Below, piece by piece: positions 1-8,700 of a stretch of DNA of 39,381 nucleotides (positions within the stretch are counted from its first letter, which is position 1; each line of letters starts with the position of its first letter). The stretch spans positions 1-39,381 of the forward strand of contig NTLA01000018.1 of NCBI GenBank assembly GCA_002457435.1, in the 5' to 3' direction. The notes under the pieces were generated by a model. That model saw nothing but the letters and a program-made list of their open reading frames with translations, was not told the DNA's origin and ran no database searches. A program made the position numbers and the translations under genes. This DNA comes from Acidimicrobiales bacterium MED-G01 (GTDB lineage Bacteria > Actinomycetota > Acidimicrobiia > Acidimicrobiales > Poriferisodalaceae).

Positions 1-2
1 TC

Positions 3-1785
<1,783 letters not shown>

Positions 1786-1805
1786 TTGGTAAGTGAGGCT
1801 GATAT

Positions 1806-2189
1806 ATGCAAGTTGAACTTGTCTCGCCCGAAGCGGTGCTTTTCTCAGGGGAATGTTCTCAAGTCGTCACCCGTACCGTTGACGGCGACATCGCCTTCCT
1901 CGACAACCATGCGCCGTTCATTGGCGCTCTTGATATTGGTCAAACACAACTTTGGGCGGAAGACGGAGTGGTGTCTTTGGCTATCAATGGCGGGTTTGTC
2001 GAGGTGAGCGGGAACGCTGTGACCATTCTGAGCGATGCCGCCCTGGCAGCTCAGGACATTGACGTGGCGGACGCCCAATCGGACCTGCAAGCTGCTGAAC
2101 AGGCCCTTGCCGCAGACGCTGATGACACTGAGGCTGCGGCTACTAAGAAGTGGGCCGAAACTCGAATCCAGGTCTCAGAAGCCGACTGA
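1806..2189 (+). CDS. atpC: ATP synthase F1 epsilon subunit
   Basis: Epsilon subunit of the F1 central stalk, coupling rotation to catalysis and limiting ATP hydrolysis. The 127-residue protein shows the N-terminal beta-sandwich pattern of the family (MQVELVSPEAVLFSGECSQVV, DGDIAFLDNHAPFIGAL, INGGFVEVSGNAVTILSDAA) followed by an Ala/Asp-rich helical hairpin. It begins 20 nt after atpD, with GTGAGG at 1793-1798 as a plausible ribosome site. It is the last gene of the atp operon; the next gene, hisI, is convergent 44 nt away. No strong terminator hairpin is visible in that gap, only the weak AT-rich near-palindrome at about 2222-2234. Confidence 0.95.
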   Translation: MQVELVSPEAVLFSGECSQVVTRTVDGDIAFLDNHAPFIGALDIGQTQLWAEDGVVSLAINGGFVEVSGNAVTILSDAALAAQDIDVADAQSDLQAAEQALAADADDTEAAATKKWAETRIQVSEAD

Positions 2190-2233
2190 GCTCAGCTCGC
2201 TTCCCGAGGTAGCGGCACGCTGCTATTTAATAG

Positions 2234-2650
2234 CTACTCGACAAAGAACAATTCGTTTTCGTTGGCAAGAACGCGGTAGTAACACCCGGATCTTGTGGAC
2301 CCGTCCTGACCCCGAGTGTGACAGGCGCCTTGTCCTTCTCGTCGAACTCGGTACAAGAGCGAATTCTGCTCACAATTAACTCGCACATCCACCAAAGACA
2401 ATGTGTCACCCGACGTGGCGCCTTTGTGCCAGATTTCTTCTCTAGAAGTTGAATACAGCACAGCGCTTTCGAGTTCAAGTGTCATTCGTAATGCAGTTTC
2501 GTTTGCGTAGCCGACGAACAACACATCGCCGGAGTCAGCTTCTTGCAGAACTACGGGGACTACCTGATGTCCACTTTGGCCGATCGAACCGATTTTGTTG
2601 AAGTCCAGCTGCTGAGCTGTCCCTTCCTCTAAGTCATTGGTTGTTGACAT
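2234..2650 (-). CDS. hisI: Phosphoribosyl-AMP cyclohydrolase
   Basis: Third step of histidine biosynthesis: opening of the purine ring of phosphoribosyl-AMP. The protein has the HisI signature in order: VVPVVLQEADSGDVLFVGYANETALRMTLE, then SREEIWHKGATSGDTL, VNCEQNSLL, GACHT and GCYYR. The three zinc-binding Cys positions (VNC, ACH, GCYY) are present, but the loop between the last two is about six residues longer than the usual ACHTGxxSCFYR. The ATG at 2650 is preferred because a -10-like TATGCT lies 7 nt upstream and no Shine-Dalgarno is visible; an in-frame ATG at 2662 would add four residues. It lies downstream of glpX (gap 60 nt) on the same strand, away from any other his gene in the window. 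Confidence 0.93.
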   Translation of the reverse strand: MSTTNDLEEGTAQQLDFNKIGSIGQSGHQVVPVVLQEADSGDVLFVGYANETALRMTLELESAVLYSTSREEIWHKGATSGDTLSLVDVRVNCEQNSLLYRVRREGQGACHTRGQDGSTRSGCYYRVLANENELFFVE

Positions 2651-2657
2651 ACGAGTG

Positions 2658-2663
2658 AGCATA
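2658..2663 (-). promoter_or_regulatory. Putative -10 element of hisI (leaderless layout)
   Basis: TATGCT on the minus strand, 7 nt before the hisI ATG at 2650, matching TANNNT. No Shine-Dalgarno precedes that ATG, and no convincing -35 is seen 17 nt upstream. The site is inferred from its position and from the same layout at other genes in this window. Confidence 0.4.
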
Positions 2664-2710
2664 GAGGTGAAGACGATAATGGCGCGTTTCGCTAGATAAC
2701 GGTGATGTTG

Positions 2711-3706
2711 TCAGGTGAAGTCCACTGACGAATATTCGCTCAATTTGTCTATGTTGTGAGTCGCCTCGATCTTGCGAACTGTGCCGCTTTTGGAACGCAT
2801 GACCAGAGAATCAGAAATAGCGCCCTCGGCGGTGAATCTGACGCCTCTGAGTAGCTCTCCATCTGTGATACCAGTAGCGGCAAAGAAAACATCATCAGAC
2901 CGGACTAGATCATCAGTGTGCAGAACTCGATCAAGATCGTACCCAGCGTCTACAGCGGCTTGTCGCTCGCTTGTGTTCCGGGGCCACAGCTTTCCTTGCA
3001 TTTCGCCGCCTAGACATTTCAGCGCTGCCGCGGAAATCACGCCTTCAGGGGTTCCCCCTATGCCAAAGAGAACGTCGGCACCGTCGCTCGTGGCAGTAGC
3101 TATAGCTCCGGCTACGTCGCCATCGGGAATTAGGCGAATACGGGCACCACTCTCCCGGACTTCATTAATCAACTCCGCATGTCTGTCTCGGTCCAGTATC
3201 ACGGCGGTCAGGTCGCGAACCCCTCGCCCGGTTGCCTTGGCAATCGCATCCAGATTTTCGGTTGGACTTTTATCGATGGAAATTAGACCCTTGGATTGTG
3301 GGCCGACGGCAATTTTTTCCATATAGACGCACGGCCCGGGGTCAAACATTGTTCCTCTGGGTGCAACGGCGATCACAGAAATAGCGTTCCCCCGCCCCAG
3401 TGAAGTCAACGTTGTCCCATCAATGGGGTCAACTGCTATGTCGGTTTTAGCTCCGGTTCCATCGCCAATTGCCTCTCCGTTGTAGAGCATTGGTGCTTCA
3501 TCTTTCTCACCCTCCCCGATCACGACAAAGCCGTCCATGGGCACTGAGTCGAGGATGATGCGCATAGCGTCTACTGCCGCGCCATCAGCACCATCTTTGT
3601 CTCCTCTGCCCATCCACCTAGCTGCTGCTAGAGCCGCTGCTTCAGTAGTGCGTACCAACTCAAGGGCTAGATTTCGATCAGGAAGCTCAGAAAGTGACTC
3701 AGCCAT
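2711..3706 (-). CDS. glpX: Fructose-1,6-bisphosphatase class II (GlpX)
   Basis: Gluconeogenic phosphatase converting fructose-1,6-bisphosphate to fructose-6-phosphate in the cytoplasm; class II enzymes are the usual FBPase of actinobacteria. The 331-residue product carries the metal and phosphate sites of the family: [14 protein letters not shown] at about 61-74, [12 protein letters not shown] at 89-100, then the GDVAGAIAT and [24 protein letters not shown] blocks. Length is normal. The ATG at 3706 has no clear ribosome site; a TAGGGT hexamer sits 8 nt upstream. It diverges from the J-domain gene at 3779 and is probably cotranscribed with hisI downstream. Confidence 0.95.
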   Translation of the reverse strand: MAESLSELPDRNLALELVRTTEAAALAAARWMGRGDKDGADGAAVDAMRIILDSVPMDGFVVIGEGEKDEAPMLYNGEAIGDGTGAKTDIAVDPIDGTTLTSLGRGNAISVIAVAPRGTMFDPGPCVYMEKIAVGPQSKGLISIDKSPTENLDAIAKATGRGVRDLTAVILDRDRHAELINEVRESGARIRLIPDGDVAGAIATATSDGADVLFGIGGTPEGVISAAALKCLGGEMQGKLWPRNTSERQAAVDAGYDLDRVLHTDDLVRSDDVFFAATGITDGELLRGVRFTAEGAISDSLVMRSKSGTVRKIEATHNIDKLSEYSSVDFT

Positions 3707-3765
3707 AGGGACTGACCCTAGCCCCTCGCAGGCTATAAGTATGAGTCACTGGGGACTTCGGCTAG

Positions 3766-3771
3766 TAGCGT
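3766..3771 (+). promoter_or_regulatory. Putative -10 element of the J-domain gene (leaderless layout)
   Basis: TAGCGT ends 7 nt before the GTG at 3779, so transcription would begin at or next to the start codon. The expected -35 position (3743-3748, GAGTCA) is a poor match. It lies in the 72-nt divergent region shared with glpX. Confidence 0.4.
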
Positions 3772-3778
3772 CCATGGA

Positions 3779-4501
3779 GTGATTCTGGCAGAGCTCAACG
3801 TCTGGCATTCACGGCCCGCTGTTCCGACGCGTCGCGTGGCCTTGGGTGAGGATCATTTGACGTTTGACCCTTCCCCCGGAACAGGCGGATTATTGCTGGC
3901 AGCAGTGGTTGGTGCTCACGCCCAACAATTAGAGGACGATGAGAATAGTGATCTAACCGATCTACTAAACCTCATCGAAATCGGTGCTCGAATCCCACAA
4001 CCACGCCTGCGTCACCGCCTCCAAGAGGACCGCATAGGGCTCACTCGTTCAACCCATCGACTCGTCAGTGTCCCAGACGGTCGAATTTCACTTGAATTGG
4101 CTCCTAGCGATCGTCCCGAGCCACATGTTTTGGCGGCCCTGTATCGGATTCGCCAACAGCCGAGACCAATGCGCAGAAGCTTATTGACTCTTTTGCGGTC
4201 AGCTCGACGATGGCAAGGTAACGATCATGATGACCTGCTTCGCTTTGTGTCTGGAAGTTCTCCTACCGATCATTGGGGCAGCGGTTTAGGCACTGACTCA
4301 GTTACTTGGGCACTCGACGTCCTAGGATTCTCTGGTCGCTCCATCGACGAGTTACCAGACTCGCGGCAAGTCCGGCGCACGTTTCGTCGTTTACTACGTA
4401 CCGCTCATCCCGATCATGGTGGTGTTGCTGAGGACGCTGGACGGCGGATCGAAGCGCTCACCGCAGCACGCAATATCCTTCTCAATCAGAGGAGTGCTTA
4501 A
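3779..4501 (+). CDS. J-domain protein with an unrecognised N-terminal region
   Basis: The 240-residue protein ends in a J-domain-like module (about 178-236): helix I around WALDVLGFSG, helix II RQVRRTFRRLLRTA, the HPD motif at 210-212 within HPDHGG, and helix III RRIEALTAARNIL. J domains stimulate the ATPase of DnaK-type chaperones. The Gly/Phe and zinc-finger regions of a true DnaJ are absent, so this is a class C-like co-chaperone or a scaffold. Residues 1-175 are not recognised; they include a hydrophobic patch LLLAAVVGA (38-46) and an Arg-rich stretch. The GTG at 3779 is chosen from its promoter spacing. The gene ends 7 nt before lhgO and is probably cotranscribed. Function unknown. Confidence 0.8.
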   Translation: MILAELNVWHSRPAVPTRRVALGEDHLTFDPSPGTGGLLLAAVVGAHAQQLEDDENSDLTDLLNLIEIGARIPQPRLRHRLQEDRIGLTRSTHRLVSVPDGRISLELAPSDRPEPHVLAALYRIRQQPRPMRRSLLTLLRSARRWQGNDHDDLLRFVSGSSPTDHWGSGLGTDSVTWALDVLGFSGRSIDELPDSRQVRRTFRRLLRTAHPDHGGVAEDAGRRIEALTAARNILLNQRSA

Positions 4502-4508
4502 TCCCTTG

Positions 4509-5711
4509 ATGCCTAAACATGTTGACCTCGTAGTTGTTGGAGCTGGCATTATCGGTCTCGCCACGGCTCGCCAATATCTTGCTGAGTACCCCGGAGCATC
4601 AGTGCTGGTGCTCGAGAGGGAGTCGGGCTTAGCGTCGCACCAAACCGGCCGAAATTCTGGGGTCCTTCATTCTGGTATTTACTATGCACCTGGTTCCATG
4701 AAGGCCGAACTTGCTGTGGCTGGGCGAAGCTCCATGGTTAAGTTCTGCGCCGAGCGAGGTATCGATTACGAGATCTGCGGAAAAGTTATCGTTGCCACCC
4801 GGAACGATGAGATAGATCGCCTCCGAGCCTTACGAGAGCGGGCAGACTTAAATGGACTTGACGCTGAACTGATCGGCGCGTCCCGTCTGAATGAAATTGA
4901 ACCCCACTGTTTCGGTATTGAAGCACTGCATGTTCCTTCTACAGGCATTGTGTCTTACGCAGCGGTCTGCGAAGCGTTAGCGGCTGAAATAGAAGATCAA
5001 AGCGGTGTCATCAGCTATCAGACTCAAGTTTTGGCGATAGAAGAATCCCGTGAAGGCGCTCGCGTCTCAACTTCGAGTGGAGAGCTGGTCGCGGGACTAG
5101 TCGTCAACTGTGCTGGTCTTCGTTGTGACCAGGTTGCAGAAATGGTTGGCGCATCAGAAGGAAATCGAATAGTGCCTTTTCGGGGCGAGTACTTCGAGTT
5201 GGTGCCGGATCGCCGTGATTTGGTTCGAGGACTGATTTACCCAGTGCCAGATCCAAGCTTTCCCTTCTTAGGGGTGCACCTGACTCGAATGGTTGACGGC
5301 TCGGTGCATGCCGGCCCGAATGCTGTCCTGGCGATGGCTCGCGAGGGGTATAGATGGCGAGATATCGAACCTAAGCAAATCCGGGAGCACATAGGTAATC
5401 AAGGGTTATGGAGATTGGCCCGCAAATATTGGCGCACGGGAGCTGGCGAGATATGGCGATCGGTGAGTAAAGCTGCCTTTGTGCGTGCTTTGCAACGATT
5501 GGTCCCGGAAATCGGCGTTGAAGATTTGGAAACTAGCCCAGCTGGGGTGCGGGCCCAAGCAATGGACGCAGAAGGAGAGTTAATGGATGACTTCGCGATT
5601 ACCGAGACCAGCAATAGTCTGCATGTCCTTAATGCACCTAGCCCTGCGGCCACAGCAAGCTTAGAAATAGCGGGAAAGATTGTTCGAATGATTGAGGCCC
5701 GTAGTAACTGA
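4509..5711 (+). CDS. lhgO: L-2-hydroxyglutarate oxidase/dehydrogenase (LhgO family)
   Basis: FAD-dependent oxidoreductase of the DAO superfamily that oxidises L-2-hydroxyglutarate to 2-oxoglutarate. The 400-residue protein begins with the dinucleotide fold DLVVVGAGIIGLATAR and has the LhgO-typical SHQTGRNSGVLHSGIYYAPGSMKA segment, VPSTGIVSY, NCAGLRCDQVA, and VPFRGEYFEL followed by YPVPDPSFPFLGVHLTRMVDGSVHAGPNAVLA. ATG 4509 is 7 nt after the J-domain stop; GGAG at 4491-4494 lies inside that gene at a long spacing, so translation may be coupled, and the TTG at 4506 is an alternative. It converges with the echA-like gene, one nt separating the stops. The family assignment is firm; the physiological substrate is inferred. 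Confidence 0.92.
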   Translation: MPKHVDLVVVGAGIIGLATARQYLAEYPGASVLVLERESGLASHQTGRNSGVLHSGIYYAPGSMKAELAVAGRSSMVKFCAERGIDYEICGKVIVATRNDEIDRLRALRERADLNGLDAELIGASRLNEIEPHCFGIEALHVPSTGIVSYAAVCEALAAEIEDQSGVISYQTQVLAIEESREGARVSTSSGELVAGLVVNCAGLRCDQVAEMVGASEGNRIVPFRGEYFELVPDRRDLVRGLIYPVPDPSFPFLGVHLTRMVDGSVHAGPNAVLAMAREGYRWRDIEPKQIREHIGNQGLWRLARKYWRTGAGEIWRSVSKAAFVRALQRLVPEIGVEDLETSPAGVRAQAMDAEGELMDDFAITETSNSLHVLNAPSPAATASLEIAGKIVRMIEARSN

Positions 5712-5712
5712 C

Positions 5713-6510
5713 CTAGGAGTTGTTTTGAGATCGCCCTCGATTTTGTATATCTGCGACTCGCTGGGCCACCTTCTCTGGTTTGAAGTTGGTCTTCTTTAGC
5801 CAATCTCTTCCCATTGAAGCTTCTATCTCCCATCCCTCAGCGATGGTGGTACTTGCGGTCCGTTCGTAAGTTCTGACCATCTGCTGGACACCTTCTTGGT
5901 CGTTGGAACGAATGTCAGACGCTAGCGAGTGCACTGTTTCCAGGAGACTGTCGTGTGCAACGACTCTGTTCACTAGACCCCACTCGGCAGCGGTAGTGGC
6001 GTCTACGTAATTGCCGGTCAAACTCATTTCTCGAGCCCGCCGGACACCGATTGCTTGAGGAAGAAGCACGCTGAGCCCCCAACCCGGCATTACACCCACC
6101 CGGGCGTGGGTATCTGCGAAAGCCGCCCGATCAGACGCGATAAGAAAATCGCAATTGAGAGCCAGTTCCAGTCCACCAGTCACGGCCACTCCGTTGACGG
6201 CACCGATCAATGGCTTTGAGCGGCTGGGGAAAGGCCCGCTGGCTTCCAAAGAAGCATCAGGGTCTATATTCCCTCCTGACCCTCCTAGTTCTTTAAGATC
6301 CAGTCCGGCACAAAACGCTGGATCAGCCCCGGTGAGCACTAAAACGTCTACATCAGGATCTTGGTCCAAGGAACCCAGGGCCTTAGGTAGTGCCTTAAGA
6401 ATCTCGCTACTTAAAGCATTCCGCGCCTCAGGGCGATTTAGAGTCACCACGCCTACTCCTTCGATGACGGATGCAAGCACGGCACCGTTTGCGAACTGAG
6501 TCGTTGTCAT
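5713..6510 (-). CDS. Enoyl-CoA hydratase/isomerase family protein
   Basis: Crotonase-fold protein of about 265 residues: VVTLNRPEARNALSSEI, the oxyanion-hole strand DPAFCAGLDLKEL, then VNGVAVTGGLELALNCDFLIAS and FADTHARVGVMPGWGLSVLLPQAIG. The first catalytic Glu of hydratases (in GGLELA) is kept, but the second, which lies in QPEILLGTIPG of mitochondrial hydratase, aligns with His in DTHARVGVMPG. Such mycobacterial-style EchA variants are often not classical hydratases, so the reaction is left open. The ATG at 6510 has AGGAGG nine nt upstream; an ATG at 6516 lies only three nt from the same site. Divergent from the hydrolase at 6567. Confidence 0.88.
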   Translation of the reverse strand: MTTTQFANGAVLASVIEGVGVVTLNRPEARNALSSEILKALPKALGSLDQDPDVDVLVLTGADPAFCAGLDLKELGGSGGNIDPDASLEASGPFPSRSKPLIGAVNGVAVTGGLELALNCDFLIASDRAAFADTHARVGVMPGWGLSVLLPQAIGVRRAREMSLTGNYVDATTAAEWGLVNRVVAHDSLLETVHSLASDIRSNDQEGVQQMVRTYERTASTTIAEGWEIEASMGRDWLKKTNFKPEKVAQRVADIQNRGRSQNNS

Positions 6511-6566
6511 TTCCATGTCCCTCCTCATCAGGATTGGCACCTATTCTGCCCACATAAGGAGTCTGC

Positions 6567-7139
6567 ATGCCGATGATTGAAGGAATGGTTTTGTTCCCCG
6601 GTGCGGGTGGCACGAAGGAGCATGCGACCCTAGTGGCGTTGGAGGCCTCACTATCGCCGCTGCCGGTTATCAGAAGCGAGTTCTTGTCTCGCCGCAACGG
6701 GAAGCGTGTACCTCCGAGGGCTCCGAAATTGGTGGCTGAACTTATTCAGGAACAACGGGCGATGGCAGACGAATTGGGGTGTCGACCAGATCGCTTGGTA
6801 TACGGGGGCCGTTCGATGGGAGGTCGGGTCTGCTCAATGGCGGTGGCTGAAGGGATGCCTGCCGCAGGGTTACTTCTACTCAGTTATCCGCTTCACCCAC
6901 CCGACAAGCCAGACAACTTACGTGTTGAACATTTCGACGACATCGAAGTGCCATGCCTGTTCGTTTCCGGAGACAATGATCCGTTCGGCTCCCCTGAAGA
7001 ATTTGGCCAACACCTGACGCGAATAAGAGGGGAAGTGGCTACCAAGTTCTTGGACGGTGCACGGCATGACCCAACGAGCAGGGCCCATGTCGCAACAATC
7101 ATTCAAGTCGTAAACGAATGGGTCCTGTCGTCAAAATAG
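6567..7139 (+). CDS. Alpha/beta hydrolase, KANL3/TEX30-like
   Basis: Small (190-residue) alpha/beta hydrolase. It starts with LFPGAGGTKEHATL (oxyanion region), has the nucleophile elbow YGGRSMGGR with Ser at about 83, a SYPLHPP segment after it, FVSGDNDPFG carrying the likely acid, and GARHDP supplying a candidate His. The short length and the SYPLHPPDKPD block fit the KANL3/TEX30 (dienelactone-hydrolase-like) group, whose bacterial substrates are unknown. AAGGAG at 6556-6561 places the ATG at 6567 well. It converges with the MFS gene (11 nt between stops), so it is a single-gene unit. Confidence 0.85.
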   Translation: MPMIEGMVLFPGAGGTKEHATLVALEASLSPLPVIRSEFLSRRNGKRVPPRAPKLVAELIQEQRAMADELGCRPDRLVYGGRSMGGRVCSMAVAEGMPAAGLLLLSYPLHPPDKPDNLRVEHFDDIEVPCLFVSGDNDPFGSPEEFGQHLTRIRGEVATKFLDGARHDPTSRAHVATIIQVVNEWVLSSK

Positions 7140-7150
7140 CCCGTCTCGGT

Positions 7151-8656
7151 TCAACAACCCAAAGGTTCAATATCCTCCGGATTGAGTGTCTCTAATTCTT
7201 GCCGCGTGCCTTCGTAGAAACGTTTCCAAACGATCAATGCGGCGATGAGTGGACCTACCCAAAGAACGGTCATAGCAGGGCCGAAAGAACCCCACCGCAG
7301 CCGCATCCAGCCTGCGGCAACAATCCCGATTGATCCACCCACAACACCAATTGCTCCCACAATTGTCGCGGCGCGAGCTCGCACAGCAGTCGGGAACATC
7401 TCGGCTCGATATACACCGATCGCTGGCAGTAGGCCGCTGGCCAGCATGATGGCGGCCAATGCAAGAGGCCAAAGCAGAACTCCCGAAGAATTGAAGAAGA
7501 TAGTCGTAAAGCCAAGCCCGAGGACCGTCGCCACCCCTACGACGATTCTTCTACCGCGCAAGTCGGCTACCCGTCCCGCTACGTAAAGACCGATGCCTCC
7601 CGGAGTGGCGGTTGTTACTACGAAAAGACTGACATCCAGGGCGCTGAAGCTGTGCTCGTCGCGTAAATATTCGTTTCTGAACCAATCAATGGGTGAAAGA
7701 AAGAGCCCGAGCAAGAAATAGGTTCCACCCAGTAATGCTAAAGGCCTCCAGTAGTTACTTAGCTTGAGGCCTGTTACATGATTAATGAATCTTCGACTTT
7801 CGGGGAGTCGACGAATGGTGCCGACGATGAGTGGGATCATGAACACCGGGATCAGGAAAATAAGACGCCAGGTCCACTCGGCTATGCCGGCTACGGGTTG
7901 CGCCCAGACAACAAAACCAGCTCCTAGAGCCGCCGAAAGACCAAGCACGGAGAGACCCCAAGCGCGACTGCCCGCTGGTAGTTCTTCCAGAGCGAAAACG
8001 ACGATTATTGCCCCAAGTGTTGCATTGCAGGTCCGCACTACTACGAGACAGACAGCGAAGATTTCTATGGACGGAGCAAGAGCAGCGGCGCAGGAGGATG
8101 CGATTCCAAAAGCCATCGCCCAGGCGAGGATGCGTCGCCGTCCATGCCGGTCAGCAAGCACAGCAAACCCAATAGCTAGCAAGGTGCCGACGCGGATGAG
8201 AGCTCCGAGAAATCCTTGGCTCAACTGGTTGACCCTAAATTCGTCTGCCGCATATGTGTGTGTCTCGGCCGGCGCGTTGGAGAGAAAGCCCGAAAGTAAT
8301 GCAATGGCACACAAAGTCGAGAAAATTGTCGTCGCTCTTTGCCCCAAATGATCAGGAGGGGCCCAAAATGGTGCGGAGCCGTCATCGCGACGGTTACGAA
8401 GCGCGTGACGAACTGGCCAACGGAAAAGAAAGCCAAACCAAGGAATCGAAAGTTCATAGTCAAATCGTTCAGTGACTAGGTGTTTGTTCGGTTCTGAGGT
8501 GATGGTGAGGGTCCTCTTGTAAGCCTTGAATGGACCATCAATCAGCGAGAATTGGTTGTTCCCGAGATTTTTTTCCTGAACTAAATCGGTTCTTGGGAGA
8601 CGAACGCGTCTAAGCCCATCATCGTCAAATTGGTGTGTTATTTCTAAATGAGTCAC
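7151..8656 (-). CDS. MFS transporter with an N-terminal SRPBCC-like domain
   Basis: The C-terminal 390 residues are a major facilitator carrier with about 12 hydrophobic segments and two loop motifs (GFAVLADRHGRRRIL at about 163-177; GRVADLRGRRIVVG in the second half). Substrate unknown; PESRRF and the late FPTAVRARA resemble the sugar/organic-acid porter branch. Before the first membrane segment lie about 110 soluble residues (FKAYKRTLTITSEPNKHLVTERFDYELSIPWFGFLFRWPVRHAL) reminiscent of an SRPBCC/START-fold lipid-binding domain; this is an inference. The frame is open to 8821 but that would overlap murA, so GTG 8656 is chosen; it overlaps the stop of an 8-codon micro-ORF. Divergent from murA. 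Confidence 0.8.
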   Translation of the reverse strand: MTHLEITHQFDDDGLRRVRLPRTDLVQEKNLGNNQFSLIDGPFKAYKRTLTITSEPNKHLVTERFDYELSIPWFGFLFRWPVRHALRNRRDDGSAPFWAPPDHLGQRATTIFSTLCAIALLSGFLSNAPAETHTYAADEFRVNQLSQGFLGALIRVGTLLAIGFAVLADRHGRRRILAWAMAFGIASSCAAALAPSIEIFAVCLVVVRTCNATLGAIIVVFALEELPAGSRAWGLSVLGLSAALGAGFVVWAQPVAGIAEWTWRLIFLIPVFMIPLIVGTIRRLPESRRFINHVTGLKLSNYWRPLALLGGTYFLLGLFLSPIDWFRNEYLRDEHSFSALDVSLFVVTTATPGGIGLYVAGRVADLRGRRIVVGVATVLGLGFTTIFFNSSGVLLWPLALAAIMLASGLLPAIGVYRAEMFPTAVRARAATIVGAIGVVGGSIGIVAAGWMRLRWGSFGPAMTVLWVGPLIAALIVWKRFYEGTRQELETLNPEDIEPLGC

Positions 8657-8679
8657 GGGAGTGATGTGTCCTTCTCCAC
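8653..8679 (-). CDS. Possible leaderless micro-ORF coupled to the MFS gene
   Basis: GTG at 8679 opens an eight-residue frame (MEKDTSLP) whose TGA overlaps the proposed GTG start of the MFS gene in a GTGA arrangement. A -10-like TATGTT lies exactly 7 nt upstream of the micro-ORF start, the same layout as other leaderless genes here. The MFS start itself has only a distant GGAGAAGG, so translation by re-initiation is plausible. The evidence is positional only. Confidence 0.3.
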   Translation of the reverse strand: MEKDTSLP

Positions 8680-8688
8680 TTGGATGAA

Positions 8689-8694
8689 CATACT
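8689..8694 (+). promoter_or_regulatory. Putative -10 element of murA
   Basis: CATACT ends 6 nt before the murA ATG at 8701. GGAGGG fills the gap right up to the start codon, too close for a normal Shine-Dalgarno contact, which favours a leaderless reading. The minus-strand TATGTT at 8687-8692 overlaps it, so the divergent promoters would share bases. Confidence 0.35.
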
Positions 8695-8700
8695 GGAGGG

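Noticed and set aside
2772-3326. 184-codon plus-strand ORF opposite glpX
   Set aside because: Low-complexity Ser/Arg/Pro translation inside glpX, which has full family motifs on the other strand.
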